In this document: positions 11,616 through 54,784 of the stretch, in pieces
Layout: each line of letters opens with the position of its first letter
Position numbering within the stretch: the first letter of the stretch is position 1
DNA from: Cristatella mucedo
Taxonomy: Eukaryota; Bryozoa; Phylactolaemata; Cristatellidae
Direction of reading: 5' to 3'
DNA: 64,000 bases
NCBI GenBank assembly: GCA_009760855.2
Contig: WPIO01000006.1
Span: 4,646,501-4,710,500, forward strand
Notes under the pieces: model-generated
Seen by the model: the letters and a program-made list of their open reading frames with translations, nothing else
What the model was told of the DNA's origin: nothing
Database searches by the model: none
Position numbers and translations under genes: made by a program

Positions 11616-12139
11616 AACCTCGCATTCCTCTTCCTCCTGCCTCTATTCCCTCTATCACCTCTTCTCTCTCCCTCTCCTATTGCAGCTCCTATTCACTCTC
11701 CTCCTATCTTTCCGTCTCACTCCCACTACGTTCTGTCCGAGTTTTGGTGCTAATAATTCTATGCTATTGACTTCCTCGAGAGTCTTTCTGACTTTCTAGC
11801 CGTGCTTCTGACTTTCTTCTTCTTTCGTGAAATTTCGGGTGAAACTGGCTGCTAGATGCAATTAGAAAGGGGCCTACGCCTGTTTGACTGTAGAAAACTC
11901 TAGCGTGGCGCCCATAAAGTCTTCGCAGCTTGTGGAGCTATTGAATGCAATGCACACAAGTAGATACTACCGACAAGGGGCAGATGCCGCTAGTCAACCC
12001 GGTGCCTGCTATGCCACCACTCAGCGAAGTATACTAAGCTGTAGCCGTAACGATAAGGCGATCGAACTATCCTCGGAAAGAAGGAATGTCAGCGAGCTAC
12101 GGCAGTTACGGCGACATGATGACTATCTCCGAACCTCAA

Positions 12140-12215
12140 GTTATAACATTAATATATTTGCATAGCGCCCTCAGAGAACTTAATCTCTTTCTAGGCACTT
12201 TACAGATGCTGTATA
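12140..12215 (-). mobile_element. SINE-alpha/LINE 3' tail fragment
   Basis: TTGCATAGCGCCCTCAGAGA and ACTTAATCTCTTTCTAGGCA correspond to the shared LINE/SINE-alpha 3' hairpin tail on the minus strand. Confidence 0.65.
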
Positions 12216-12219
12216 GAAA

Positions 12220-13490
12220 GCGTTACCAAATGATTGGCCGAAACTCGATGGTAGTTTTGCATGCAGCGACATTAAAATCCATCCAAAGTCAACAACTATC
12301 TAGAGATTCTCTAGAAAGGACTGACTGCGTTAAACCGATAACCTGTTTTTATTTATAATCAAGCTAGTATTCATAAGTACAGTCCTTGTGAAAAGATCGC
12401 GATTTGATGACAGCTCTTTGTTCAGAATTTTAATCACACAAGAGCCGTAGATGGCCTCTGTGGTGCGAGATACACAGTCGCCGGCCGATGATAACTTGAA
12501 GGCGCGGCTAAGACTAGCTACTTGTAGCTAGGACTACAGAGATTCGGCATTTGTAGCTCGACCTTTCCTGCCCAGCTATACCGACCACTGGTCATGCGGC
12601 TGTGGCACCACATTGTCGTTGTGGCAATATCGCAAGTGCCGACCACAGCAGGGGCTGAACACTGGTCCTAAGAAACCCTGGGTACACGAGGGCTAACTAA
12701 GGGGGCGCGGCATGACAACGAAGCAAGCGCTCGCGAACGTGGGAACTCTCGAGTCTCGGCTCCACCAGCAGAAATCCTCGAAGACAACCGGCTGCGTTGC
12801 GCCCGAATACCAGAGCACCAATGCCCGGCGTACGAGTGGCTGCACGACGGGGGGGCCTGCACGCACACTAAGCACGTCTCAGCTCACGCGAGAGCTCCAG
12901 TCCAGAGGACCCTGCGAACAACGCAGTGCTTCGTCGCGGGTAATAGTAGAAGCACTTGCGTCCGGTGCAGCCGTCATATCGTGCTCTGCTGCAGCCGGAC
13001 GCACGCAGTGCCCCGGAACCAGCCAGCAGTCTATCCTTCGCGACGAGCGAATGCTCAGCAAGTGGGAGCAACACTCGCGCCGACGTCCACGCTCGAAGCT
13101 TCCGAGAAAGACCCTAACCGACTTCCAAAGGGCAAAGCCGCCATCACCCGCCCATTCGGCCCTGTGTCAAACGGGTAGGCTTCGCCCAGTTAGGCGAACC
13201 TCAACTGGCCGCCCGTACCACAAATCAGCCGACCCGGCTAGTAAACTTTGCTAGGCTGCACTTCAATATAATGTAGATCGCAGTATCGATCTCCAAGCAT
13301 CGTCCGCGTCCCAAGGCCTTCGTTCAACGTGAAATAGTTCATGCACTACGAGACCTGCAAACGAATTAATCTCCATTTGGGTTTTAAAAAAATTGCGTCG
13401 AAGATTTCTGGACGCGGTTATCGGCGGCACACAGTCGGTTTCAGCCTATGCAACCGGCTTCTGCCTACGCTGCTGCAAGAACTAGATGGT
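12220..13490. other. GC/CpG-rich upstream region, no supported gene
   Basis: From about 12,600 the sequence becomes GC- and CpG-rich. This opens frames on both strands (for example 12,712-13,254, 180 codons). None resembles a family, and overlapping frames on the other strand are equally open, as expected from base composition. Confidence 0.4.
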
Positions 13491-13494
13491 AATA

Positions 13495-13580
13495 TAGCTA
13501 GCTAATTCGACCACCTCATTTCTAAAGCGGCAGAAGAGCCTTGAAAGCTATTGCCACCGATTGCAGTGGGAAATACAGCG
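13495..13580 (-). mobile_element. SINE-beta, one half (possibly split by an insert)
   Basis: AAGCGGCAGAAGAGCC and ATTGCCACCGATTGCAGTGG are the 3' half of the SINE on the minus strand. The matching tRNA-like half may resume at 15,118 (CTACTGCAGGGCTCGCGCCC), about 1.5 kb later. Confidence 0.55.
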
Positions 13581-15117
13581 TACCGGCTAGGTTCGGTTGG
13601 CTGGGACCGGGCGGCTGTAATGAGGGTAAGGATCACCGGCTAGGCCGGGGTCGGACCTACGGCATGGCCGGATGTGCGGTGACGTGAGGTCACCGGGGCT
13701 CTTGGTTAGGAGAAGTTGGCCGAGTAAGTCGTAGTGATGGAGGCTCCCGGTCTCGCCAAGTTATGCACCTGGATGGTTGCAGGCGTGCTCCGACTACGCG
13801 GCCACGCACGCAAGGCGACGAGTACCCGTGGCCCAAGGCCCGAGCGGAGCTGGATGGATGGCACGCTCGTTGTTGAGACTTGTATATTCCGCGTTCCCCG
13901 TGTAGCGTGTTCGTGACCCCCCCCCCGTGTGTTGGCGTCTTTCGGCGGAAGCTCTCGACTGTTGTGGACGTCTGCTCCGTCTATCCGAGAGTACTTAGCT
14001 AGCCAGGTTTGTACGGCGTATGCTTGTACTGGTGTGACGGAGGCCGGCGACGGTGTGACGATGGAGGCCGACTGAACAACTAAAACGTTTGTTCGCGCTT
14101 GCTGCGTCGTCTTGCACTGTTGTTGTTGGCGCATGCGTTATTATGTAACCGCGCAGAAACTCGTCCCCCGGCTCTCTACCGGTGGACTGTGCGATGCAGT
14201 GCTGCAGTGCGATTACAACACAAGCGGCCACAACTGGGCGCCGAGAGCGACAGTTTATTGTGGGCCTGTTAGTAGTGGTTACGCGCTGGCGCAAGCGCTT
14301 TACGCGGCGCGTACCGGACCGACGGAGTTAACTGCGAGAACTCCCGAAGCCCGAGTATAACCAACTACCCTGTGCGTTTACGCGGCGCGTCCTGGACCGA
14401 CGGAGTTAACTGCACGAACTCCCGAAGCCCGCGTATAATACACTATCCTATGCGCGCGTAGCTAGCGACGGTCCCAACCCCGAAGGCGGGCCGCTACAGC
14501 ACCCCAAGATACGAGCAGCTAACTGAGCAGCCGGCAGAACACAGCTTCGCAGTCTAAGTTGCACTTAGCTGTTCGTCGCCGCAGGTTCGTCTCTCGTGCT
14601 CTCGAAGCGTAGTCTCGCATCGACTACCAAGCTGCAGCCCCGAGCTCTGTCAGTCGGCCCATTATATTCTCTCTCCTCTAAACTCCTGACCTCGCGCGTA
14701 GCTGATATTTCTACTTCAGCATATTAGTAGGTGCACATCCTGACCGCATCGTCTGCGCCAGGCTTCATTCTAACTTAAGCGGGTGGACCAGGCGCCGGAC
14801 CTGTACTATGTGTCCTAGTCGAACACGCTAAGGCAAGCACATTAGTCGCTCCAACTCCAAACAGCATCGCCTGCACAAAGCTCCATCTAACCTGAGCTAG
14901 CTGGGTCTGCACTAGGCGCCCTAGTCGACCCCACTAAGGCAAGGGCTCCCGTCGCGGCTAAGCTGAGAGCTGCTCCAGTGCAATTATAAAGAGGTTTAAC
15001 CTGACTGCCGCTCGTCTTACCCTAGCTCAGCGGCATGGCGAGCGACAGCGTGGCCGGAGTATAGCGGGTTTGGAGGGAACTAGCCTTTGACCCCTGGAAC
15101 TTGGCTACAACAGAACC
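13581..15117. other. GC-rich block, possible LTR-type insert
   Basis: This 1.5-kb GC-rich block sits between two apparent halves of a SINE-beta copy. It contains a 79-bp direct duplication (14,297-14,375 and 14,376-14,454). It also has GACAGTTTATT at 14,249-14,259, the inverse of AATAAACTGTC found near the end of the 267-bp LTR at 50.6 kb. No gag or pol coding and no clear target duplication could be seen, so the identity is uncertain. Confidence 0.3.
14297..14454. repeat. 79-bp direct repeat, two copies
   Basis: TTTACGCGGCGCGT, CCGACGGAGTTAACTGC and GAACTCCCGAAGCCCG occur twice with the same spacing. Each copy ends in a TATAA-containing stretch. Confidence 0.85.
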
Positions 15118-15190
15118 GCCTACTGCAGGGCTCGCGCCCACGACAAGGGCGGTGCAGGGCCAGCAGCTAACCCCTTGGCTACGACGCGGG
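15118..15190 (-). mobile_element. Possible tRNA-like half of the split SINE-beta
   Basis: CTACTGCAGGGCTCGCGCCC, then CACGAC and GCAGCTAACCCCTTGGCTAC, resembles the B-box to A-box part of a tRNA-derived SINE on the minus strand. Low similarity. Confidence 0.4.
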
Positions 15191-16129
15191 GAATGAAAAT
15201 GTGTAGCCAAATCTTCAGCCGAATGGAGGCTCAACAGCCGAAAGGGGCAGCACAACTCTAGGACGCGGTGGTCGACGTCAAATACTCTGGGCGGAAGTCA
15301 ACCCAACTGCCTAATGTCGAACGAAGAACAGCGCTTGAAGAGAGCGATTGTTTCACACGTGGGCTGCCGACAGCCGTCCAGCACAAGCTCAGAACTCTCG
15401 CTTTTGCATGCAGCTCCCTGGAGAGAACTGTTTTGAAACAAAATAATTACCGCATTACCCCGAAAACATGATGCGGGCGGAAAATAGGCCCTAGCTCGAT
15501 TACAGACGCAACAAATAATCGGCATCGCAAACAAACTCGACGGCGACGATCGTAAAGACAAAGTCCAGCGTCCACCATGTTTGGGTACCACCGGTACCAT
15601 GCATCGCGAGAGACACAGGCATGGTAGCGACATAAATGCTAAAGGTAATGTGCGTCGGTCGCTTATCGCAGGATTAACTTAAAAGTTCGCACTGTAGAAA
15701 GGGCCAGCGTGTCGCAGACGGCCCCGATGGCTGGTCGCCAGTTAGCGAATGAAGCTGCACAGTCACGGCTTCGATGATCGAAGCCAGCTGCCACTGACCC
15801 AGATTTCAGCAGCAGCCTACACAGCCGCCGATATGTATTTAAGGAGCGACTGCCTGGCATGCGGCTAACGATAAGACGGACTCGTTGCCACATGCCAGCT
15901 GCGCTGTTTCCGCTACTCACTGTTTGGTAAAATCGACACTGCCTCGGTTTTTTCGCGACGATCCGCTGATGAATACGAGGCTGGCGCAGCGCACGCTAAG
16001 CTCAGCTCGCTGCCTTTTACGGACTCGGCCTGAGGCTGGTGAACTCGACTCCGGTTCAGACCGGAGGTGACCTTTAGAGTCAAGGTCAGATCTTGCCGGA
16101 AGTAGCAACAGTTGCGGTGCATATACGAC
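15191..16129 (+). promoter_or_regulatory. Presumed FOXJ2/3 promoter and 5' UTR region
   Basis: This CpG-rich sequence lies immediately upstream of the FOXJ2/3 start codon. I could not place a transcription start. A TATAAA at 14,986 lies in the foreign-looking block further upstream and is not a safe promoter call. Additional 5' UTR exons may exist. Confidence 0.3.
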
Positions 16130-32277
<16,148 letters not shown>

Positions 32278-33083
32278 CACTGCGACATCCTGTCGCAACG
32301 GTTGGTGGGACAGGCTGCTATTGCCTCGCCCCTTCGAGGAGCTTCGAAGGCTGGTCGATCGCGTAGACGGGCATCGCGACAGCTAGTCACGTGTTTGAAT
32401 CAAGTGTCCGGCGCAGCGTCTCTCGATTATGTGCACCTTGTGCAATCGGAGCTGCTGAGAACGCCGACCAGACCTAAGGAGAGGTACAGCGACAATCGAC
32501 CTTCTCCAGTGACACAAATGTGGACTGTGGCTGCGTGGTGCTCGTGTGCCTGGAATGGCACAAGTGGATGCACAGTGCGCCGTTTAGTATCATTAACCAG
32601 CCGCACGCGGTTGTCAGAGAGAGATAGCTGTGTTATAGTGACTGGGAGCACATTAGTGGACATACGCTGTTGCGATAGAGCCCGCTCTTGCGGTATAACC
32701 TGTAGCTTGTCGCACAGGACCCGAGCAACGCACCGGAAGCACTGAGTGCACGTGCGGCAGGCTGCCGCGGGAGTTGCTTCGGAGCTGCTTCCCTGTAAGC
32801 GCTGTAACCATCTGGAATGGTCTACAAATGGCACGTAGAACCTTATCTGTGTCACAGCGGTGCTGCGGCATTTTTTGGAAGAAAGATGTAATAACATGGG
32901 CTCATTACCAACCACCTGACAAGACAGCTGCCGGGCTGGCACCAGGCAATGTCTCATGCTTTAGGTTCGCACAAGAGTCGCATGCAGTCCTAAACAGGCT
33001 TCTGTAAAACCAAATGCGCTGTACTATAGGGTGCAAATGAATCGGCATTGCGTACTGTCTTGAAGAAACAGACAAACAGCCTA

Positions 33084-33140
33084 AAGGCTCTTCTGTGGCT
33101 ATAGAAAAGAGGCTGTCAAATCAGCTAGTAATCTTTTAAT
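33084..33140 (+). mobile_element. SINE-beta 3' fragment
   Basis: AAAGGCTCTTCTGTGGCTAT and GGCTGTCAAATCAGCTAGTA are the 3' end of SINE-beta. It lies between the two convergent stop codons and may be part of a 3' UTR. Confidence 0.65.
33134..33139 (-). promoter_or_regulatory. Candidate UTP11 polyadenylation signal (ATTAAA)
   Basis: ATTAAA on the minus strand about 230 nt after the UTP11 stop. No AATAAA was seen closer. Confidence 0.3.
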
Positions 33141-33370
33141 GCATTCATGGGCTCAGGCACACCTGTCGTGCGTAGGAGATGTGGGCCTCACGAGCATGTG
33201 GTGGCATGCAAATACCTAGGAAACGCAGATGCATGCAGCCATATATACATGTATCAGGCAGACATCGAGTAACATCACCAGGCAGTCCCATCAAACGTGC
33301 ATCGTCCTAGCAGACGATGCCATATAGGATTTGTGAAGGATGACAGCCGGATCATCGTGGCATGCAACAA

Positions 33371-49526
<16,156 letters not shown>

Positions 49527-49700
49527 TCCGGTCCCACTGAGATGAGAGGCGCGCACGCGGCTACCGGAAACCTTGAGCTTCCAGTTTCACCTTGACCTCT
49601 TCGTCCTTGGCAAAGCTCTTGCGTACCTCCACATAGATATGTAGAGCCCAAAGCCTAGAGTTTGCTTCCTGCTGCGCAGATAGAACAGGTGGCCGGAGGC
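49527..49700 (-). promoter_or_regulatory. Presumed UTP11 5' UTR / promoter (CpG-rich)
   Basis: CpG-rich sequence directly upstream of the start codon. A 15-codon upstream ORF begins at ATGTGGAGGTACGC on the minus strand (about 49,640). No TATA box is evident, as is common for housekeeping genes. Confidence 0.35.
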
Positions 49701-49857
49701 AGGGCTGTAAGATTCGCAGCTAGGCATTCCTTGTCATACAGTTATTTTACTATTTTATTATAATTAAGCTTGCAGTGCGATCAGATGTAAGGCGCAAGTG
49801 ACACATCCGTCAGTGTGTACCTGCCATGGACACAATATGTCGACAGACACAGACTAA

Positions 49858-50225
49858 GTAATAATAATAATAATAATAATGCACTTGATAAAGCGCCCTC
49901 GGAGAACTCGATATATTTCTAGGCGCTTCACATTTGCTGCAAAAGGAAACGCGAGTGAATGGTGAGTAATATCATGCTTGATAAACAACATGAATACCTT
50001 GGTTAGGGGTGACATGCACAGGGTCAGCACGCAAATGTGGTTAGTGGCAGCATACACCGTGTCAGCACGCATAGGCACATGAAGGAAGAATCACAGGGAC
50101 CCACTAAATGCTGTCCTAAATAGGTGTTTTTAAGTTCTTTTTAAATGTGGTCAAGTCAGGCGATGTTCTGACGCAAGTCGGGAGTGAGTTCCAGGCTTTG
50201 GGAGCATACGAACTAAATGCACGGT
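49858..50225 (-). mobile_element. LINE 3' end, minus, truncated
   Basis: Starts with an AATAAT tail at 49,860-49,880, then the hairpin tail, 3' UTR and the last codons, and stops at AACTAAATGCACGGTC inside the ORF. It lies upstream of UTP11. Confidence 0.85.
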
Positions 50226-50515
50226 CGTCTATTCCTCAGAGCGTATTTACGATCACGGACTTTTTAAAAGCAGTGACTTAAAATGAGCAGTTTTAATGCC
50301 GAGTTATCGAGTGCACAGCGTACTATAAATGAAAGCTCAATTTTTTAAGGCAACTTGCAAGTGGAACTGGTGCTTCTGAGACAACCGACACGCAAATCTA
50401 CTTGGTACATCTTCAGCTAAAATTTACGTTCGCGGACGTATATGTGTGTGAGCATGCTCCCGGAAGTGTTTCTTTTAAAACTAATATCAGCATTCACAGG
50501 CTATGTGAACCTATG
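50226..50515. other. no recognisable feature
   Basis: Unique sequence between a LINE fragment and a SINE; nothing coding seen. Confidence 0.35.
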
Positions 50516-50519
50516 GTTG

Positions 50520-50945
50520 TGATAGTGGTCATCTGATTGTGGGTAAGATGAGAAGGTCGTGGCTTCAAGTCCTGCAGTGGGCAATCCTAAATTGCCAACC
50601 AAGCGTTGCTGGTAACCGTTAAGGCTCTTCTGCCACTTTACAAATTGGATACAGGCCGGTAACTGGCTGGTGGCCAGATGGTGGATTCACCATCTGGGTC
50701 GGCCGGTGCACAGCTGTGGTCCGCCTGTGATGTGGTATGGACACAGGCCGGTAACCCACTGGTGGGAAGATGGTGGACAGGAGAGTGGAAGGAGTGGGCA
50801 GTCGAGGGAGAGTAGGGGCCGAAGAGCGCCGTGCGCACTTCGGCTCAGTGCTTTGGTAATAAACTGTCGGTGTTGGGCATCGGCTGGCTCTCTGCTGTGC
50901 AAACAAACCACACAAATGAAGCTGTTAAATCAGCTAAGATTATTT
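50520..50945 (+). mobile_element. SINE-beta split by a small LTR
   Basis: GTCGTGGCTTCAAGTCCTGC (box B) and GGTAACCGTTAAGGCTCTTC lie before the insert; GAAGCTGTTAAATCAGCTAA lies after it. Removing 50,646-50,917 restores the family order ...CACTTTACAAAT-GAAGCTGTTAAATC. Confidence 0.85.
50646..50912 (+). mobile_element. Small solo LTR (267 bp) with 5-bp target duplication
   Basis: It starts TGGATACAGG and ends CAAACCACA, the TG...CA form of LTRs, flanked by CAAAT at 50,641-50,645 and 50,913-50,917. It carries AATAAA at 50,858-50,863, where an LTR polyadenylation signal would lie. A motif (ACAGGCCGGTAAC...CTGGTGG) is repeated internally with a period of about 98 bp. No internal retroelement sequence remains, consistent with LTR-LTR recombination or a non-autonomous family. 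The strand is inferred from the AATAAA. Confidence 0.75.
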
Positions 50946-51049
50946 ATTGGACAAGCCTCCTACAAGACTGGCTCTCTCTGCCCCCAACGAGCATGTTGTA
51001 CATTGGTGCGTTGCACTCACAATAATAATATTAACATTAACAGTACATC

Positions 51050-52451
51050 TGTAGCGCCCTGCTGGCCTTGGCTGAATTTTAGTGCGAACAAGAGCTGTTC
51101 GGAGGCTGGCTAGAACTCCTTTGTCCTGGAGCAGTGAGCCAGAGAGGAGCGTCAGTGCGGTTAGAGAGTAAGCGCTTAAGAGCAAGCCAGGAAGCTCTCT
51201 GACCAGCAGAGACGAGTCGGCCTTTAGAATTGGTCCGATACCCGCAATGGCGGCTGATTGATGTTGGCTGGCCTGTCAACCTTCGCCATCACTCTGTCCA
51301 AAAAGAATCGTCTGGAACCCATTCGCCATTCAAGCTGGACAGAGGGGACATTCCAGTGGCCTAGTGCTGGTATTAATTCCTTACCGTAATGGGCCCTGGT
51401 GTCGGGCCCAATACCACTAAGCTCTTGCCCCATTGTCCCAGAAAAGTATTTAAGAGTCAAGCGACGCTCGCTCTGGGTCTTTAGTATCTTCGTGTCTTTG
51501 GTCCGGCTCTGCGCTTCGACGCCATCGAACACTCGTTTCTCTGAAAGCGAGGGAGGAGGGCAGGCTGTCAGCCGGCGATTGACGGAACAGGACGAGACAG
51601 CGCTAGGAGGATTCGGTGGACCCCACCGAATACGGTCGTATCGCGTCCGAGCTGGCATTGTGTGATTCTTTTGTGTTTTGTGTGTGCGCGTTAGCACCCG
51701 GTCTCGGCATAGGGATTTGCCGGTGCGAGCTAGGCGTAGTTGACGTGTGTGGAGCCCTAGTTCTCCGGTTAGGGTTTAGGCTCCAGTTTGAGCTCCGTCT
51801 ATTTGGGACGTCCCCAGTATAGATGTAAATAGCGTAAGTGTGGAGACGTGTTTCCTCCGCAAGAGTGCTAGATGTGGCGTGTGTGGAGTATTCCTGCCAC
51901 ACTGGTGGAAACCGAGACCTAGTTCTCCGGTTAGGGTTTAGGCTCTGGTTCTGGCTCCGTCTATTTGGGTCATTTCCCATTATACACGTAAGCAGCCCCA
52001 GTGTGGAGAAGTATTCCCTCCGCAAGAGTGCTTGAGGTTGACGTATGTGGAGCATTCTGCATGCCGCACTGGTGGAAACCGAGTTCTAGTTCTCCGGTCA
52101 GGGTTTAGGCTCCGGTTCGCGCTCAGTGTGGAGAAGTATTTCCTCCGCAAGAGTATTGGTGCTGTTGAGAACGTGCGAGGAGTGTGGAGATAAAGCTGAA
52201 CTAGACGCGCAGCGACTTTGTGCGCTTCCGAATAAAGTTCAGTAAAATCACCAATTTGTGTCTCGCTTTCCAATTCACGCCACGGACTAACGACCCCCTT
52301 TAGTAACGGTCAGCAGGTCAGCGCCAGAAACGCTTGTTTCGTGGCGGCCAGCTTATTGCGCGTAGGCGCGCACCGAACGGCATTAGGTGCTAAGCTACGC
52401 CGCTAGGTAAGCTGCAGGTCAAGCCTACCCCGCCGAGCCTTCGGCGTTACA
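51050..52451 (+). mobile_element. Large solo LTR (1,402 bp) with target duplication
   Basis: Starts TGTAGCGCC and ends GGCGTTACA, a short imperfect terminal inverted repeat of the TG...CA type. It is flanked by CATC at 51,046-51,049 and 52,452-52,455 (5 bp, ACATC, if the last A is counted as duplication). AATAAA at 52,231-52,236 sits where an LTR polyadenylation signal is expected. Three tandem units of about 165 bp at 51,757-52,190 could be enhancer-like repeats. No gag/pol, primer-binding site or second LTR is present, so it is a solo LTR of an unidentified Gypsy- or BEL-like family. The orientation is inferred from the polyadenylation signal. Confidence 0.8.
51757..52190 (+). repeat. Three tandem ~165-bp units inside the LTR
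   Basis: CTAGTTCTCCGGTTAGGGTT starts at 51,757 and 51,919, with a variant at 52,086. Each unit also has GTGTGGAGA and TTCCTCCGCAAGAGT. The last unit is shorter. Confidence 0.9.
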
Positions 52452-52504
52452 CATCTGTCATTAGTGCCCTCAGAGGATCTAATATCTCTCCAGGTACAAC
52501 CTGA

Positions 52505-53000
52505 AACTAAAGGCGCAAGCCCACCTATATCCCACACTTGCTTTTGTGAGCATGACGACGGAGAGTTGAGACTCATGCATTCGCACAAAGACTACCACAC
52601 GAGCCTCTGATCCACCACTCCTCACGAAGCCGGTGATGATCTGCTACCGATGTTTCATAATTTCCGGGTAAACAATATACACGTTGGAGCTCGCTGACTG
52701 CATTCACACTGCATTACACTGATAGAACACTATGACAATATGTACTCCCCAACAAAACGGGTGACTCATTAACTTTGACCGAATAGGAAATCGACTGAGC
52801 TGCTGCTACTAACTGACAGCTACCAATTATGCAACGTTCAGCTGCGATCGTCATCCATTTTTCTGGCAGCATCGGGACACACGAATCACATTCGGAGCAG
52901 ACATGCTAAATTCATTGACAAAGAAAATTTTACCACTCCTTGTTTAACTTACCATTGGATGACGAAAGGTTGTAGCAAATGCGAAAGACACGATAGACCT
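52505..53000. other. no recognisable feature
   Basis: Unique-looking sequence between the LTR-split tail and the LINE; no coding similarity seen. Confidence 0.35.
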
Positions 53001-53002
53001 AG

Positions 53003-54305
53003 TCCAGTGGTTCAGGTCGTATCTCAGTGGGCGACTTCAGAGCATTGATGTGAATGGACAAAGATCATCTGAAGTACCTCTGAAATACGGGGTACCTCAG
53101 GGCTCCGTGCTAGGTCCAGTTCTTTTCACGGTTTATACTCTCTCTCTCTCTCTCTTGCTGATGTGATTGCCAAGCACAATCTAGGCTTTCACTTCTATGC
53201 AGATGACACTTAGTTGTGCCTTTGCTTTGATCCCTCCCAGCCTTCGAGCACCTCAAATTCTCTCAACTCACTTGCTGCATGTATTGATGACATCAGCACA
53301 TTGATGGCAGCAAATTTTCTAAAACCAAACTATGATAAAACTAACTTACTAGTTATGGTCAAACCCAGTGTGATTCACAGATTGGAAAGGCTGATGCTCA
53401 AAATTGGCTCTGCCAGCATATCTCTAGTTGAAACAGCTCGTAATCTAGGTGTCATATTCCAAAGCCACCTCTCGTTAGACGACCACATCAGCTCCACAGT
53501 CAAATCTGCCTATTTGCAGCTTCATAACATTGCTAAAATTCGGGCTTGTTTACATAAGGATACCACATCTAAGTTGGTCCATGCATTCGTGACACCTTGT
53601 CTCGACTTCTGCAACTCACTGCTCGCTGGCCTACCGGCATGTGCGATCAGGCGATTGCTGCTGGTACAAAACTCCGCAGCTAGGCTTGTCTGTCGTGAGC
53701 GGCGCAGTTGCCACATTACTCCACTTCTCACCGACCTGCACTGGCTACCAGTCAAGCAACGGATTGACTTCAAGGTTTTGTCGCTCACTTTTAGGTTATT
53801 TCATTCTATGGCTCCAGCCTACCTCTCGGATATACTCCCCCACCAGGCTAAGCATCGTACCACCGGCTTTTCGGAATCCAACAGTTTACCAATACCTTGT
53901 ACAAAACTCAAATCCTTTGGAGACCGTGCATTTAGTTCATATGCTCCCAAATCCTGGAACTTCCTCCCGACCTGCGTCAGAACATCCCATGACCTGACCA
54001 CATTTAAAAAGAACTTTAAAACACACCTATTTAGGACAGCATTTAGTGGATCCCTGCGATTCGTCATTCATGTGCCTATGCGTGCTGACACTGTGCATGT
54101 TGCCACTAACCACATCTGCATGCTGACCCTGTGCATGCACTCCTAACCATGTTACTCATGTTGTTTGTTTATCAAGCATGATATTACTCACCATTCAATT
54201 GCATTTCCCTTTGCAGCAAATGTAAAGCGCCTAGAGAGAGAGATTGAGTTCTCTGAGGGCACTTTATCAAGTGCATTATTATTATTATCATTATTATTAT
54301 TATCC
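53003..54305 (+). mobile_element. L2/CR1-like LINE, 5'-truncated within the RT domain
   Basis: Begins at the RT segment QWFRSYLSG (53,010-53,040) and carries YGVPQGSVLGPVLF. A small (TC)n expansion at 53,140-53,155 lies inside the ORF. FYADDT is followed by TAG (53,213). A long open frame, 53,214-54,146, then covers the C-terminal part. The 3' UTR, hairpin tail and (ATT)n end at about 54,302. The FADD-type box reads YADD here. It lies just downstream of the YJU2 3' end. Confidence 0.88.
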
Positions 54306-54474
54306 AGCCAGAGTCGAAGGCAATGTGAGCCAATGTCTGGGTCGAAGGCAATGTTAGTCAGTGTCAATTAGCAAATGTGACAGCAACGATAGATCTAGCT
54401 TGGGACGAAGTCAACGTCAGTTCATGTCAATTAGCTAGAAAAATTCAGAAAACGAAGCTGATTAGCTTGCATTT

Positions 54475-54480
54475 TTTATT
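54475..54480 (-). promoter_or_regulatory. Candidate YJU2 polyadenylation signal (AATAAA)
   Basis: AATAAA on the minus strand, 305 nt after the YJU2 stop codon and before the LINE tail. Confidence 0.5.
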
Positions 54481-54784
54481 GTCAAGCGTGCCTAAGTAAT
54501 AGCGCAGTGCAGCATTTTGTGTACAATCATGAATTGAGCTAACAATAACTAGCATGGCTCTGGCTGACAGCCTAATGACACAAGGGAAAACAGTGACGAT
54601 ACATATGACGGCTGCTGATGTCAGCAGTCACTTCGTTCGTGGGCGATCGACTCAATCCTTAAAAGCAGGCCCCACTGCTGCACTCTGCGGACCACTTGCT
54701 GCATACTCCACTGGCAGCCGGCTACGACCACACAGCAACCATCACGGAAACAAGTAGGAGGTAGGGATGGAGGACGAGATGCAG

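Larger units (their letters stand above)
51020..52500 (-). mobile_element. SINE-alpha/LINE tail split by a large solo LTR
   Basis: AATAATAATATTAACATTAA and CAGTACATC lie before the LTR; TGTCATTAGTGCCCTCAGAG and CTAATATCTCTCCAGG lie after. Joined, they read as an ordinary minus-strand tail like the one at 38,615-38,685. Confidence 0.8.

Noticed and set aside
11317-11799. Long leucine/serine-rich ORFs (and arginine/glutamate-rich antisense ORFs)
   Set aside because: They are translations of a TC microsatellite in all frames.
12712-13254. 180-codon plus-strand ORF
   Set aside because: GC-rich sequence with several open frames on both strands and no recognisable domain or splice evidence.
13706-14134. 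142-codon minus-strand ORF
   Set aside because: Lies in the GC-rich block; composition effect, no family resemblance.
14986-14991. TATAAA as the FOXJ2/3 TATA box
   Set aside because: It is 1.1 kb from the start codon, inside a block that looks inserted; no other core-promoter support.
51770-51782. Telomere-like GGTTAGGGTTTAGG motif
   Set aside because: It occurs once per unit of a 165-bp LTR repeat and is not in a tandem telomeric array.
51757-52190. CRISPR-like array
   Set aside because: Units are long, contiguous and eukaryotic LTR-derived, with no unique spacers.
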